Source of the DNA: Streptomyces sp. NBC_00568
GTDB lineage: Bacteria; Actinomycetota; Actinomycetes; Streptomycetales; Streptomycetaceae
Direction: 5' to 3'
Length of the DNA stretch: 64,000 nucleotides
Assembly: GCF_026341855.1 (NCBI RefSeq)
Contig: NZ_JAPENW010000001.1
Coordinates: 5,323,001-5,387,000 of the forward strand
Positions 63,840 through 64,000 of the stretch are shown piece by piece. The first letter of the stretch is position 1. Each line of letters starts with the position of its first letter. A program made the position numbers and the translations under genes. The notes beneath the pieces were generated by a model. It made no database searches. It saw only the letters and a list, made by a program, of their open reading frames with translations, and was not told the origin of the DNA.

Positions 63840-64000
63840 TCAGAGCCAGCCGTTGCGCCGGAACCCCCGGTAGAGGACGAGACAGGCGATGGATATGACG
63901 CCGATGACGATGGCGTAGCCGAACCTCCAGTGCAGTTCGGGCATGTTGTCGAAGTTCATGCCGTACACGCCGCAGACCATGGTCGGAACGGCGATGACCG
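63840..64000 (-). CDS. corA: magnesium/cobalt transporter CorA, C-terminal part
   Basis: The last 53 residues of a minus-strand gene that continues beyond the window. They contain the CorA pore signature YGMNF followed by DNMPELHW, the second membrane segment (YAIVIGVISIACLVLYRGF) and a basic end RRNGWL. CorA pentamers form the main magnesium uptake channel. Confidence 0.9.
   Translation of the reverse strand, partial: VIAVPTMVCGVYGMNFDNMPELHWRFGYAIVIGVISIACLVLYRGFRRNGWL

Overview
The window is very GC-rich, uses GC in the third codon position, has many GTG starts, and carries families typical of Streptomyces: a WhiJ-like XRE/DUF397 cassette, PdtaR with an ANTAR domain, a DUF574 methyltransferase, SPW_0924 and DUF6343. 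It reads as a core chromosomal segment of a Streptomyces or close relative. I found no CRISPR array, insertion sequence, prophage or plasmid origin.

Layout. 1-6000: the end of an unknown gene, aminopeptidase N, then a coupled pair (PLP decarboxylase and amine/lysine N-hydroxylase) that looks like the front half of a hydroxamate siderophore pathway. 6000-12200: secreted 5'-nucleotidase, SIMPL protein, pyruvate kinase, a LAGLIDADG-type endonuclease-like gene beside a short tRNA gene with anticodon CAA, and the PdtaR-like regulator. 12280-18230: a complete branched-chain amino acid ABC transporter (livF, G, M, H, K) on the minus strand, LivG with a long acidic tail. 18230-19900: a decayed gene and a 15-bp minisatellite. 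19900-25600: PaaI-type thioesterase, FdhF/YdeP oxidoreductase and polA.

25800-36100: cell-envelope genes (secreted proteins, lytic transglycosylase, SPW_0924, DUF3068), the helicase HrpB, a methyltransferase and ribosomal protein S1. 36100-43500: secreted beta-helix protein, Tat-exported amine oxidase, PAC2 protein, coaE and small conserved genes. 43600-49400: DoxX, S4 RNA-binding protein, UdgB uracil-DNA glycosylase, proline iminopeptidase, RidA, a nucleotidyltransferase and a conserved gene of unknown function. 49420-49735 is the most unusual stretch: two tandem tRNA-like units in which the 3' half (T-arm and acceptor strand) lies upstream of the 5' half (acceptor strand and D-arm), each with a perfectly pairing acceptor stem and with leader and trailer complementary to each other. 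50100-64000: FUSC transporter, DUF899, the ATPase/XRE/DUF397 regulatory group, DUF574 methyltransferase, MocR regulator with a divergent AhpD-like gene, a GltD-like subunit without gltB, DUF1772, DUF2293, a uridine kinase-like protein, a CBS protein and the end of corA.

Regulatory themes. At least five genes have a TANNNT -10 box ending exactly six bases before the start codon and no usable Shine-Dalgarno, so they are probably leaderless; two more have seven bases. Strong GC-rich hairpins, many without a U-run, separate most transcription units. Two genes, the endonuclease-like gene and the anti-sigma-type ATPase, contain a rare TTA leucine codon and would depend on the bldA tRNA. Homology calls are from memory of families, not from searches.
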